From Pseudomonadota bacterium (GTDB lineage Bacteria; Pseudomonadota; Alphaproteobacteria; Reyranellales; Reyranellaceae), in assembly GCA_018240745.1 (NCBI GenBank), contig JAFEFF010000177.1, positions 1 to 64,000 of the forward strand: a DNA stretch of 64,000 nt. The letters are read 5' to 3'. Shown here in pieces: positions 1-7,427 of this stretch (position 1 is its first letter; every line of letters begins with the position of its first letter). The position numbers and the translations under genes are program-made. Below the pieces are notes generated by a model. It did no database searches and had not been told where the DNA came from. It saw only the letters and a list, made by a program, of their open reading frames with translations.

Positions 1-113
1 CTCGACGACACCTCCCTGATCGTGTCGCCCTCGACCAGCACCTCGTACCCGCCCCGCGCCTCCTTCCAGTTCGGATCGAGGAGATTGAGGTTCTTGAACA
101 AGTACGACGACAT
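1..113 (-). CDS. Amidohydrolase, N-terminal fragment (cut by window start)
   Basis: On the minus strand an ATG at 113 opens 37 codons that run off the left edge. The peptide begins MSSYLFKNLNLLDPNWKE and continues with a GGYEVLVEGDTIREVSS stretch. It matches the start of the next gene (MSQFLFRNFSVLDPRWDE, then GGYEVLVEGDTIRQVSS) almost residue for residue, so this is the N-terminus of a tandem paralogue. In metal-dependent amidohydrolases this region forms the small beta-sandwich before the barrel; no catalytic residue lies inside the window. It lies downstream of its paralogue on the same strand, with a palindromic repeat between them. Function beyond the family is inferred from the paralogue. 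Confidence 0.8.
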   Translation of the reverse strand, partial: MSSYLFKNLNLLDPNWKEARGGYEVLVEGDTIREVSS

Positions 114-130
114 CTCGGTAAGCGCTCCCT

Positions 131-203
131 TGTCATCCCGAGGCCGAAGGCCGAGGGATCCTTGCTGGCCCGGAAAGATCCCTCGCTACGCTCGGGATGA
201 CAG
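131..203. repeat. Dispersed palindromic repeat, copy 1 (GTCATCCCGAG family)
   Basis: Two imperfectly complementary arms (131-160 and 177-203) share the core GTCATCCCGAG/CTCGGGATGAC and the inner GAGGGATC/GATCCCTC. The same core recurs at 2037-2100, 49066-49177, 59743-59876, 61133-61254 and 62154-62244, so this is a dispersed family. Here the right arm encodes the last residues and the stop codon of the amidohydrolase at 186-1436. Confidence 0.8.
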
Positions 204-1436
204 GTTGTTCTTATGGAACTGCCCGCCCTTCATGATCATCGGCAGGTGCCTGCCCTGGTCGAGGAAGAGCTCGAGCTTCTTCACGGGATTGCCGTCGACC
301 GCGATCAGGTCGGCGTAGGCGCCTTCCCGGAGCGTGCCGAGCTTGCCGTCCATGCGCAGGATCTCGGCGCCGACGGTGGTCGCCTGGCGGATGATCTCGA
401 TCGGCTTCAGCACCTTGGCGCGATGGATGAACTCCAGGCTCTGGTCGACCTGCAGCGCGCCCAGCAGGTCGGTGCCGTAGCCCACCTTGACGCCGGCCCT
501 CTTGCAGATCTCCAGCGAGCGCAGCGCGCCCTCCAGCACGATGTCGTTCTTGGCCAGCATCTCGGGGGTCATGCCGAACTGCGCCGCCCGCTCCTTCATC
601 GAGAAGTAGGTCACCAGGTTGGCGATCATGTAGCCGCCCTTGGACTTGATCAGCCGCGCCGACTTGTCGTCGATCAGGTTGCCGTGCTCGATGGTGCGCA
701 CGCCGTTGTTCATCGCGCGGGTGATCGCCTCGGGCGTGTAGGCGTGGGCCAGCACGTAGCGGCCGAACGCCCTCGCCTCGTCGGTCGCCGCCGCGATCTC
801 GGCCTCGGAGAACTGCAGCGAATCGAGCGGATCGTAGGGCGAGGCGACGCCGCCCGAGCACATGATCTTGACCTGGTCGGCGCCCTGCCGCATCTGCTCG
901 CGCACGCACTTGCGCACCTCGTCGGCGCCGTCGGCGACCGCCATGACGTAGACCATGGCGTTGCAGCAGCCGCAGGACGCCTGCTGGTAATCGGTGCGGC
1001 GGCGGGAGTCGGAATGGCCGCCGGTCGGGCCGATCGCCTTGGCGGAGATGAACAGGCGCGGGCCGGGAATGAGCCCCGATTCGACGGCGGTCTTGATGCC
1101 CCAGTCGGCGCCGCCGGTATCGCGCACCGTGGTGAAGCCGCGGTCGATCATGCCGCGCATCAGCTCGGCCGACTTGGCGGTCAGCAGGGTGAGCGGCACC
1201 GCCTCGAGGTGGCGGATGTTCACCTCGGTCAGGAACACGTGCACATGGCAGTCGATCAGGCCCGGCATCAGGGTGCGCTTGCCGCCGCCGTCGATCACCC
1301 GGGCATTGCCGGCCTTGATCGGCTTGCTCGAGACCTGGCGGATGGTGTCGCCCTCGACCAGCACCTCGTAACCGCCGCGCGGCTCGTCCCAGCGCGGGTC
1401 CAGGACGCTGAAATTCCGGAACAGAAACTGCGACAT
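186..1436 (-). CDS. Metal-dependent amidohydrolase (imidazolonepropionase/prolidase-like)
   Basis: The 416-residue product has the amidohydrolase superfamily layout. It has an N-terminal sandwich strand, then DCHVHV (first metal-binding histidine pair), a KIMCSGG strand with the likely carboxylated lysine, the histidines in LAHAY and IEHGN, and the late GTD aspartate. The family usually hydrolyses amide or cyclic amide bonds (imidazolonepropionase, Xaa-Pro dipeptidase and carboxypeptidase-like members); the substrate cannot be read here. I start it at MSQFLF rather than nine codons upstream because the paralogue at 1-113 begins at the equivalent Met. There is no signal peptide, so it is probably cytoplasmic. 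The last residues (HKNNLSSRA) and stop are encoded by a palindromic repeat, which suggests the original C-terminus was altered when the repeat arrived. Confidence 0.85.
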   Translation of the reverse strand: MSQFLFRNFSVLDPRWDEPRGGYEVLVEGDTIRQVSSKPIKAGNARVIDGGGKRTLMPGLIDCHVHVFLTEVNIRHLEAVPLTLLTAKSAELMRGMIDRGFTTVRDTGGADWGIKTAVESGLIPGPRLFISAKAIGPTGGHSDSRRRTDYQQASCGCCNAMVYVMAVADGADEVRKCVREQMRQGADQVKIMCSGGVASPYDPLDSLQFSEAEIAAATDEARAFGRYVLAHAYTPEAITRAMNNGVRTIEHGNLIDDKSARLIKSKGGYMIANLVTYFSMKERAAQFGMTPEMLAKNDIVLEGALRSLEICKRAGVKVGYGTDLLGALQVDQSLEFIHRAKVLKPIEIIRQATTVGAEILRMDGKLGTLREGAYADLIAVDGNPVKKLELFLDQGRHLPMIMKGGQFHKNNLSSRA

Positions 1437-1504
1437 CGACGCTTCCCCCAAAGACGGCGGCAACCCTACGCTGGCTCAGCGCCGGACGCTACAGTCCGTG
1501 CGCT

Positions 1505-2026
1505 GTGCGGCGCGTTGTCGTCTTCGGGACCACGGGGTCGGGGAAGAGCTGGCTGGCTGATAGGCTCGCGGCGCGCCATGGCCTGCGCGTCGTCGAGCTC
1601 GACAAGCTCAATTGGGGCCCCGACTGGCAGCCGGCGCCGATCGAGTTGCTGCGCCATCGCGTCGAGCGCGAGACCCGCGACGGCGACTGGATCGTCGTCG
1701 GGAACTACGATTCGGTGCGCGACCTCACCTGGCGCGCCGCCGATACGCTGGTCTGGCTCGACCTGCCGTTCCCGCTGGTGATCTGGCGCCTGTTCCGGCG
1801 GACGCTGCGCCGCTCGGTGACCCGGGAGAACCTCTGGGGCAGCGGCAACACCGAGTCCCTGGTGCGCTCCTTCTTCACCCGCCAGTCGATCCTGCTCTAC
1901 GCCATGAAGACGCACCGCCGGAACCGCCGGCGTTTCACCGTCGACACGGAGTCTCTGGGCAAGGACAAGAAGGTGGTGCGGCTCGGCAGCGCCCGCGAGG
2001 TCGAGCGCTTCCTCCTGTCGCCCTGA
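1505..2026 (+). CDS. P-loop NTPase, adenylate-kinase-like (FlaR-type)
   Basis: The 173-residue protein opens with VVVFGTTGSGKSWLADRLA, a Walker A motif at residues 8-15. VELDKLNW and DGDWIVVGNYDSVRDL follow, then a WLDLPFPLVIWRLFRRTLRR helix. This is the pattern of small nucleoside-kinase-like proteins often annotated as DNA topology modulation protein FlaR or adenylate kinase; a role in topology is not established for this gene. Translation starts at GTG, the only start that leaves the P-loop intact at the N-terminus. It is divergent from the amidohydrolase with under 70 bases between them. A basic stretch around residues 135-145 (KTHRRNRRR) is typical of the group. Confidence 0.75.
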   Translation: MRRVVVFGTTGSGKSWLADRLAARHGLRVVELDKLNWGPDWQPAPIELLRHRVERETRDGDWIVVGNYDSVRDLTWRAADTLVWLDLPFPLVIWRLFRRTLRRSVTRENLWGSGNTESLVRSFFTRQSILLYAMKTHRRNRRRFTVDTESLGKDKKVVRLGSAREVERFLLSP

Positions 2027-2036
2027 AAAGGCATAG

Positions 2037-2100
2037 CCCGTCGTCCCGACTCGCGCGGATCAAATCCGCGCTTTAGCGAAGCGGAGTGGAGGGACGACGG
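2037..2100. repeat. Dispersed palindromic repeat, copy 2
   Basis: The outer arms CCGTCGTCCC and GGGACGACGG enclose a perfect 8-bp hairpin, GCGCGGAT (2053-2060), loop CAA, ATCCGCGC (2064-2071). It lies between two plus-strand genes and shares the CGTCGTCCCGA core with the other copies. Confidence 0.75.
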
Positions 2101-2138
2101 ATGTCGTTCACGACGGCAATAGGCTAAGACTTCGCCTC

Positions 2139-3140
2139 ATGTCCGTGCATACCTTCTCCTGTCTCGACGGCCACACCTGCGGCAACCCGGTGCGGCTGGT
2201 GTCGGGCGGCGGGCCGCTGCTCGAGGGTGCCACCATGAGCGAGCGGCGGCTCGACTTCCTCGCCAGGCACGACTGGATCCGCCAGGCCCTGATGTTCGAG
2301 CCGCGCGGCCACGACGTGATGTCGGGCTCGATCCTCTATCCGCCGACGCGGCCCGATTGCGACATCGGAATCGTGTTCATCGAGGTCTCGGGCTGCCTGC
2401 CGATGTGCGGCCACGGCACGATCGGCACGGTGACGATGGCGATCGAGAACGGCCTGGTGACGCCGGCGACGCCGGGCGTGCTCAACCTCGATGCGCCGGC
2501 CGGCCGCGTGGTGGCGCGCTACGACCTGCAAGGCCGCTTCGTCGAGAGCGTGCGGATAACCAACGTCGCCTCCTATCTCGCCGCGACCGACGTGGTGGTC
2601 GACGTGCCGGGGATCGGCGAGCTCGCCTTCGACATCGCCTATGGCGGCAACTACTACGCCATCCTCGAGCCGCAGAAGAACTTCGCCGGGCTGGAGTCGA
2701 TGTCGGCCGGCGACGTGCTGCGGCTGTCGCCGGTCGTGCGCCGGCTGCTCAACGAGAAGATCCAGCCGGTCCATCCCGAGAACCAGACCATCCGCGGCGT
2801 CAGCCACGTCATGTGGACCGGCAAGCCGCGCGATCAGCGCGCGCACGCTCGCAACGCCGTGTTCTACGGCGACAAGGCGATCGACCGCTCCCCGTGCGGC
2901 ACCGGCACCTCGGCGCGCATGGCCCAACTCGCCGCCAGGGGCAAGCTGAGGGTCGGCGACGACTTCGTGCACGAGAGCATCATCGGCTCGCTGTTCGACG
3001 GCCGCGTCGAGGCGACGGCCAGGGTCGGCAACCACGGCGCCATCGTGCCGTCGATCTCCGGCTGGGCGCGCCAGCACGGCATCAACACCATCTTCGTCGA
3101 CGACCGCGATCCGTTCGCGAAGGGCTTCCAGGTGATGTGA
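2139..3140 (+). CDS. 4-hydroxyproline 2-epimerase (proline racemase family)
   Basis: The 333-residue protein matches the proline racemase/hydroxyproline epimerase family over its full usual length. These enzymes interconvert trans-4-hydroxy-L-proline and cis-4-hydroxy-D-proline without a cofactor, using two cysteines as acid and base. Both are visible: Cys90 in PMCGHGTIG and Cys253 in RSPCGTGTSA. The second cysteine argues against trans-3-hydroxyproline dehydratase, which carries Thr at that site. The N-terminal HTCGNPVRLV is also diagnostic. No dedicated hydroxyproline oxidase, deaminase or aldehyde dehydrogenase is adjacent, so the pathway must be completed elsewhere. Epimerase versus proline racemase specificity cannot be settled by eye; the Cys/Cys pattern and HTCG start favour the epimerase. 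Confidence 0.88.
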   Translation: MSVHTFSCLDGHTCGNPVRLVSGGGPLLEGATMSERRLDFLARHDWIRQALMFEPRGHDVMSGSILYPPTRPDCDIGIVFIEVSGCLPMCGHGTIGTVTMAIENGLVTPATPGVLNLDAPAGRVVARYDLQGRFVESVRITNVASYLAATDVVVDVPGIGELAFDIAYGGNYYAILEPQKNFAGLESMSAGDVLRLSPVVRRLLNEKIQPVHPENQTIRGVSHVMWTGKPRDQRAHARNAVFYGDKAIDRSPCGTGTSARMAQLAARGKLRVGDDFVHESIIGSLFDGRVEATARVGNHGAIVPSISGWARQHGINTIFVDDRDPFAKGFQVM

Positions 3141-3508
3141 TCAACAATCCACCGCAAGCGGTGGATAAGCCATGCGCACACGGGTCGTCGTGGGCAATGG
3201 ACCGGGTGACGCCCATTGATTCGTCTGCGGAATCTTGCCGGCCATTGCCCTTAATAGGTGTTCCGCCCGCGATGGTGCAGGGTGGGCGCATGGCGATGCC
3301 CATTTCAATCAAGCCTGCTGCGTCGCTGAGGCGAAGAAGGCGGGTTATGCGTCTCCCTCACCGGGGGTGCGGGCCGAGTGGCAGGACTCGCGGAAAATGC
3401 CGGCCCGCTTGCATCGAAGCACTGCCAACCCGTCTGGCAGTTGTTGGCAGGGATGGCAGGGGCGTGGAGTTTCCGCCATTTCCGCCATTTCCGCTACCCG
3501 TCGGCGGC
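3141..3508. other. Intergenic, 368 bp, no gene seen
   Basis: This is a convergent gap between the epimerase and a minus-strand CoA-transferase. It holds one copy of a 40-bp motif (3241-3280), a hairpin CTGCCAAC (3422-3429)/GTTGGCAG (3443-3450), and a short 9-bp tandem (CCGCCATTT, about 2.7 units, 3472-3494). No frame in it reads like a protein. Confidence 0.6.
3241..3280. repeat. 40-bp conserved intergenic motif, copy A
   Basis: Positions 3241-3280 match 39315-39354 at 33 of 40 bases, with an identical core TAATAGGTGTTC. Both copies lie downstream of a plus-strand gene in a gene-free gap. The flanks differ, so this is a specific element and not a long duplication. The function is unknown. 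Confidence 0.6.
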
Positions 3509-4714
3509 TCAGTCCGCCGCCTTGGCGGGCGCCGCCTCCGATGGCCGGCCGATGCCGCCGCGGCTGAAGATCGCCTCGATCTCCGCGGCGCTGTAGCCGA
3601 GCTCGCTGAGGATGTCCGGGCCGTCCTCGCCGATATGGGGCGCGTGCTGCTGCGGCTCGTGCTCGGCGGCGCGCGGCAGGCCGGGGATGTTGGCGACCGG
3701 CAGGCGGCCGACGCGCTCCTGCTCGATCCAGTCGATCGCGCCCGACGCCTTGACGTGCTCGTGCTCGAGATAGTCGGTGTAGTTGTTGACGCGCTCGCAG
3801 AACACGTCCTTGGGCTGCAGGATCGCGATCCACTCCTCGGTGGTCCTCGACGGCATCGTCTCCTGCAGCGCCTTGATGATCTTGGGCGCATTCCTGATGC
3901 GCGCCTCGTGGCTCTGCAGCTCGGGATCGCTGGCGATATCGGGGCGGCCGATCAGTTCGAACAGCAGCTTGAAATGATGCGGCCGCATCGCCGACACCAT
4001 GATGTAGCCGTTCTTGGTCCGGTAGCTGCCGGCCGGCATGTAGAGCACCGGCGGCGCGCCGTTGGAGAAGATCCATTCCATCAGCTTGCCGCCCTGGAAC
4101 GCCGCGGCCGAAAGCATCAGGCTGGAATCGATGTAGCAGCCCTCGCCGAAGCGGAATTGCCGCATGATGGCGGGCGCCAGCGCCTGGAAGGTGTAGAGGC
4201 CGGTCGTGACGTCGACGGCGATCATGCCCTGCCGCCACGGCGTGCCGTCGGGCAGCTTGTTCATCACCATCATGCCGGAGAAGGCCTGGATCAGCCCGTC
4301 GACGGTCGGCCGCTTGCTGTAGGGGCCGGTCTGGCCGAAGCCCGACACCGAGCAGTAGACGACCTTCGGATTGATCTTCCGGATGTCGTCGTAGCCGAAG
4401 CCGAGGCGCGAGATCACGCCCGGGCGGAAGCTTTCCATGACCACGTCGGCCCTGGCGGCGAGCTTCTGCACCACGGCGCGGCCGTCGGCCGACTTGAGGT
4501 CGAGGGCGATCGAGCGCTTGCCGCGATTGTAGGCGATCGAATGGGCGCAGTGGTCGCCCTTGATGTCGCCCAATGCACGGCCCCAGTCGCCTTCCAGCGG
4601 CTCGATCTTGATGACGTCGGCGCCGTGCAGCGCCAGCAGCATGGAAGCGTGCGGGCCGGCGATGCCCTGCGTGAAGTCGAGAACGGTGATGCCGTCGAAC
4701 GCGCCTTTGACCAT
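3509..4714 (-). CDS. Class III CoA-transferase (CaiB/BaiF family)
   Basis: The 401-residue product has the family's hallmark start (FDGITVLDFTQGIAGPHASMLLALHGADVIKIEPLEGD) and the conserved GKRSIALDLKS and YCSVSGFGQTGPY blocks. YIDSSL carries the aspartate expected to form the aspartyl-CoA thioester. Such enzymes move CoA between a carboxylic acid and an acyl-CoA donor; the substrate cannot be told from sequence. The start at 4714 follows a GGAGGA ribosome binding site. A perfect 14-bp palindrome lies 24 bases upstream and may be an operator. No acyl-CoA dehydrogenase or hydratase is adjacent. Confidence 0.85.
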   Translation of the reverse strand: MVKGAFDGITVLDFTQGIAGPHASMLLALHGADVIKIEPLEGDWGRALGDIKGDHCAHSIAYNRGKRSIALDLKSADGRAVVQKLAARADVVMESFRPGVISRLGFGYDDIRKINPKVVYCSVSGFGQTGPYSKRPTVDGLIQAFSGMMVMNKLPDGTPWRQGMIAVDVTTGLYTFQALAPAIMRQFRFGEGCYIDSSLMLSAAAFQGGKLMEWIFSNGAPPVLYMPAGSYRTKNGYIMVSAMRPHHFKLLFELIGRPDIASDPELQSHEARIRNAPKIIKALQETMPSRTTEEWIAILQPKDVFCERVNNYTDYLEHEHVKASGAIDWIEQERVGRLPVANIPGLPRAAEHEPQQHAPHIGEDGPDILSELGYSAAEIEAIFSRGGIGRPSEAAPAKAAD

Positions 4715-4737
4715 CAGTCCACTTCCTCCCGAAGCAG

Positions 4738-4751
4738 TGAACGTACGTTCA
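4738..4751. promoter_or_regulatory. Perfect 14-bp palindrome, candidate operator
   Basis: TGAACGTACGTTCA is its own reverse complement. It lies between the divergently transcribed CoA-transferase (start 4714) and hicB-like gene (start 4824), where a dimeric repressor of either gene would bind. TetR-type repressors of acyl-CoA genes use sites of this size and symmetry. No regulator gene is adjacent, so the assignment is inference. Confidence 0.45.
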
Positions 4752-4823
4752 GCAAGCCGGGCCGATCAAGGCCCGGGGGCCCGGAATTGACGCCGCGGGT
4801 GCATGGCACGCATCTTGTTCACG

Positions 4824-5261
4824 ATGCGCTATCCGGTTCTCATCCACGATGCGACCAAAACCGCGGCGTTCGGGGTCGTCGTGCCCGACTTGCCGGGCTG
4901 CTTCTCCGCCGGAGATACGCTCGACGAAGCCGTCGAGGCGGCGAAGGAAGCCGCGGCGGCGTGGATCGATGCGGCTCTCGACAGCGGCCAGCCCATTCCG
5001 CCGCCCTCGAGCCTGGAAGCGGCGCGCAACCTGCGCGGCTACAAAGGATGGGCCGTGGGGGTGGTCGACCTCGAGGACAGTTTCTTCGACGACACCGTCG
5101 AGCGGATCAACATCACTCTCCCGCGGCGCATCCTGCGGCGTCTCGACGATATCGCCCGCTCGGCCGGACAGAGCCGCAGCGGCTTGATTGCGCGATTGAC
5201 CATGGCCTCCTCGAGGGAGGAGCCGAAGCCGAAGACCGTGCGCCGCGCCGACCGGCAGTAA
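4824..5261 (+). CDS. HicB-family antitoxin-like protein (orphan)
   Basis: The N-terminus (MRYPVLIHDATKTAAFGVVVPDLPGCFSAGDTLDEA) is the degraded-RNase-H fold of HicB, which in toxin-antitoxin pairs binds and neutralises the HicA mRNA interferase. The C-terminal part (residues about 85-125, RINITLPRRILRRLDDIARSAGQSRSGLIARL) is a ribbon-helix-helix DNA-binding segment. I place the start at 4824 because family members begin at this MRYP; an in-frame ATG at 4803 is possible. No HicA-like frame fits the 109 bases upstream or the 5 bases downstream, so the gene appears to lack its toxin partner. It converges on the DUF1445 gene. Confidence 0.8.
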   Translation: MRYPVLIHDATKTAAFGVVVPDLPGCFSAGDTLDEAVEAAKEAAAAWIDAALDSGQPIPPPSSLEAARNLRGYKGWAVGVVDLEDSFFDDTVERINITLPRRILRRLDDIARSAGQSRSGLIARLTMASSREEPKPKTVRRADRQ

Positions 5262-5266
5262 GACGG

Positions 5267-6070
5267 TCAAAGGATCGCGAGTCGCGAATTCAGGAGGTCG
5301 GTCACCAGCATATAGCCCGGCGCATGGGTGATGCAGAAGTCGGGCTTGACCGTCGCCACGACCGACTGCGGGGTGACGCCGCACGCCCAGAACACCGGCA
5401 GCTCGTCGTCGTGCACCGGAACGGCATCGCCGTAGTCGGGCTTGGCGATGTCCTTGATGCCGATCAGCTCCGGCTTGCCGAGATGCACCGGCGCGCCGTG
5501 GACGGACGGGAAGCGCGTCGTCACCTGCACCGCGCGGATGGCGTCGGCCGGCTTGAACGGGCGCATCGACACGACCATCGGGCCGTGGAACGGGCCGGCC
5601 GGCGTGCACTCGACGTTGGTCCGGTACATCGGCACGTTGACGTTGCAGCTCTGGTGGCGGATCTCGAGGCCGTTCTCGACCAGCGCCTCCTCGAAGGAGA
5701 AGGAGCAGCCGAGCACGAACGACACGAGGTCGTCGCGCCATACCTTCTTCAGGTCGGTCACTTCCTCGACCAGCTCGCCCTTCTTCCAGACGCGGTACAG
5801 CGGGATGTCGGTGCGGATGTCGAGGTCCTCGCCCAGCATCGGCAGGCGGGGATCGCCGGGCTCGCTCTGGCCGAGCAGCGGGCAGGGCTTGGGGTTGAGC
5901 GCGCAGAAGCGGGCGAAGTCGGCGGCGAATTCCTTCGGCAGGATGGCGAGATTGCCCTGCACGTAGCCCGGCGCCATGCCCGAGGTCGGCGCGATGTTGT
6001 TGCCCTGGGCGCGGATGCGCCGGCGCGCGTCGCGCCCGGTTTCGCCCTTCAGGTTGGTCATCGTGTCCAT
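5267..6070 (-). CDS. Putative hydro-lyase (DUF1445, D-glutamate cyclase-like)
   Basis: The 267-residue protein has the features of the DUF1445/UPF0317 family: [19 protein letters not shown] near the N-terminus, [13 protein letters not shown] in the middle, NVPMYRTN, and [10 protein letters not shown] with [13 protein letters not shown] at the end. The family is annotated as putative hydro-lyase, and the mitochondrial homologue is a D-glutamate cyclase; the bacterial substrate is not established. The ATG at 6070 has a well-spaced AGGAG upstream. It follows the SDR gene by 9 bases on the same strand, so the two are probably co-transcribed. Confidence 0.82.
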   Translation of the reverse strand: MDTMTNLKGETGRDARRRIRAQGNNIAPTSGMAPGYVQGNLAILPKEFAADFARFCALNPKPCPLLGQSEPGDPRLPMLGEDLDIRTDIPLYRVWKKGELVEEVTDLKKVWRDDLVSFVLGCSFSFEEALVENGLEIRHQSCNVNVPMYRTNVECTPAGPFHGPMVVSMRPFKPADAIRAVQVTTRFPSVHGAPVHLGKPELIGIKDIAKPDYGDAVPVHDDELPVFWACGVTPQSVVATVKPDFCITHAPGYMLVTDLLNSRLAIL

Positions 6071-6079
6071 GACGTACTC

Positions 6080-6832
6080 CTAGACGTGCTGGCCGCCGTT
6101 GATCTGGATCTCGGCGCCGGAAACATAGGACGCACCCTTCTCGCACAGGAAATGGATCACGTCGGCGACTTCGTCGGGGGTGCCCAGACGCCGCATCGGA
6201 ATCTGCTGCTCGACGATCTTCTCGGTGCCCGGCGACAGGATCGAGGTGTCGATCTCGCCCGGCGCGATGGCGTTGACGCGGATGCCGCGCGGCCCGAAGT
6301 CGTGCGCCATCTCGCGCGTCAGCGAGGCGAGCGCGGCCTTCGACGTCGCATAGGCCGAGCCGGCGAAGGGATGCACGCGACTCCCGGCGATCGAGGTCAC
6401 GTTCACGACGCAGCCCTGCGCCCTGGAGAGCTCTTCGACCAGGCCGCGCGCCAACGCCACCGGCGCGAAGAAGTTCACGTTGAAGACCTGCCGCCACAGG
6501 TCGAACGGCGTGTCGAGCGCGCCGAGCCGCTCGCCCTTCGGTCCCTTGGGCGAGATCGCCGCATTGTTGACCAGCGCGTGCAGGCCATCGCCGCCGAGGC
6601 GACGGCGGATCTCCTCGATGCCGCGGCCGAGCTCGACCGGGTCGCCGAGGTCGAGCTGCACATGGTTCTGCCCACCGCCCGGCCACGGACAGAGCGCGCT
6701 GAAGGGCTGGCGGGAAATCGTGATGATCCGCCAGCCGCTGGCGCCGAACTTCTTCACCGTGGCATGGCCGATGCCGCGGCTGGCGCCGGTCAGCACCAGG
6801 GTACGGGTATTGCCGGGCAGGGGTGCATTCAT
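6080..6832 (-). CDS. SDR-family NAD(P)-dependent oxidoreductase
   Basis: This classical short-chain dehydrogenase has 250 residues. The cofactor motif TGASRGIG is at residues 15-22, NNAA is in the fourth strand, and NVTSIAG supplies the catalytic Ser. YATSK supplies the Tyr and Lys, and VNAIAPGEIDT and SGAEIQINGG close the fold. The substrate is unknown. It lies upstream of the DUF1445 gene on the same strand with a 9-base gap, which suggests a shared small-molecule pathway, perhaps modification of a hydroxy or keto acid. Confidence 0.88.
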   Translation of the reverse strand: MNAPLPGNTRTLVLTGASRGIGHATVKKFGASGWRIITISRQPFSALCPWPGGGQNHVQLDLGDPVELGRGIEEIRRRLGGDGLHALVNNAAISPKGPKGERLGALDTPFDLWRQVFNVNFFAPVALARGLVEELSRAQGCVVNVTSIAGSRVHPFAGSAYATSKAALASLTREMAHDFGPRGIRVNAIAPGEIDTSILSPGTEKIVEQQIPMRRLGTPDEVADVIHFLCEKGASYVSGAEIQINGGQHV

Positions 6833-7169
6833 GCTCGAAGTTTACTCTGCCTTGGCGCCCGAGTCCTTCACCACGCCGCTGTTGCCCACGCCGCCTGGCC
6901 TGTTGTCGATGGGATGCGATGCGACGACGCATCCGACGAAGGAGCCTTCTTGGAATGCAGGCGGACCATAAGGAGTGGCCCGGCTTGCGTCGAAACGCGA
7001 GCTGTTGTGCCTTCGAGTCGTCTCGGAAGATGGTCCACTAGAGCATTGGATTCTACGAAAGATTTTCATTGAGTGCGCCGCAGCCATGTCCTAAGGTTCG
7101 CGCGGCTGGGCCCACTGATTTTTCGGGTTTCGGCCGACCTTTTAAGTAAGTGATTTCGAGGATTCGGCC
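6833..7169. other. Intergenic, 337 bp, nothing recognised
   Basis: The gap lies between the divergent SDR gene and the small membrane protein at 7170, so it should hold both promoters. Short open frames cross it, but none has a credible start, length or composition. Base composition near 7040-7080 and 7120-7150 is more AT-rich than the surroundings, which fits promoter DNA. Confidence 0.5.
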
Positions 7170-7337
7170 ATGACCGAACATCGCACGCGGCGCGGACCAA
7201 ACCCGCATCTGCAGACCCGGCCCGCGACCATGCTGACCGCCATCGGCTTGTGTGCACTGATCGTGCTCATCCAGCTCGTGCCGGAAGTGCAGAGCATGGT
7301 GCGGCTGCCGGCATCGGTGGTGACGACGACGCACTGA
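7170..7337 (+). CDS. Small single-pass membrane protein, 55 residues
   Basis: A short frame begins MTEHRTRRGPNPHLQTRPAT, followed by a hydrophobic stretch (MLTAIGLCALIVLIQLV, residues 21-37). It ends in a polar tail PEVQSMVRLPASVVTTTH. A basic N-terminus before one helix suggests an N-in orientation. A GAGGAT lies about 9 bases upstream of the ATG. It precedes the kinase gene by 90 bases on the same strand. I do not recognise a family. It is too short for most gene finders, so the call rests on the positive-inside pattern, the ribosome binding site and the clean helix. Confidence 0.55.
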   Translation: MTEHRTRRGPNPHLQTRPATMLTAIGLCALIVLIQLVPEVQSMVRLPASVVTTTH

Positions 7338-7427
7338 TCGGCCACCGCCGATCGCGCCGGACGACCTTTCGCGCGCTTGTGCGCGCGGCTGCGAACGCGC
7401 ATCTAGGAGCGGGATGCGCGTACGATC

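Noticed and set aside
4715..4823. A hicA toxin gene upstream of hicB
   Set aside because: The gap is shorter than a HicA gene and none of its frames has HicA-like sequence.
2357..7072. A 1571-codon plus-strand open frame
   Set aside because: It overlaps five well-supported genes on both strands, is Arg/Ala/Gly-rich in the way of GC-rich shadow frames, and resembles no protein.
6842..7087. An 81-codon minus-strand frame in the gap before the small membrane protein
   Set aside because: It has no ribosome binding site, no recognisable composition or domain, and crosses a presumed promoter region.
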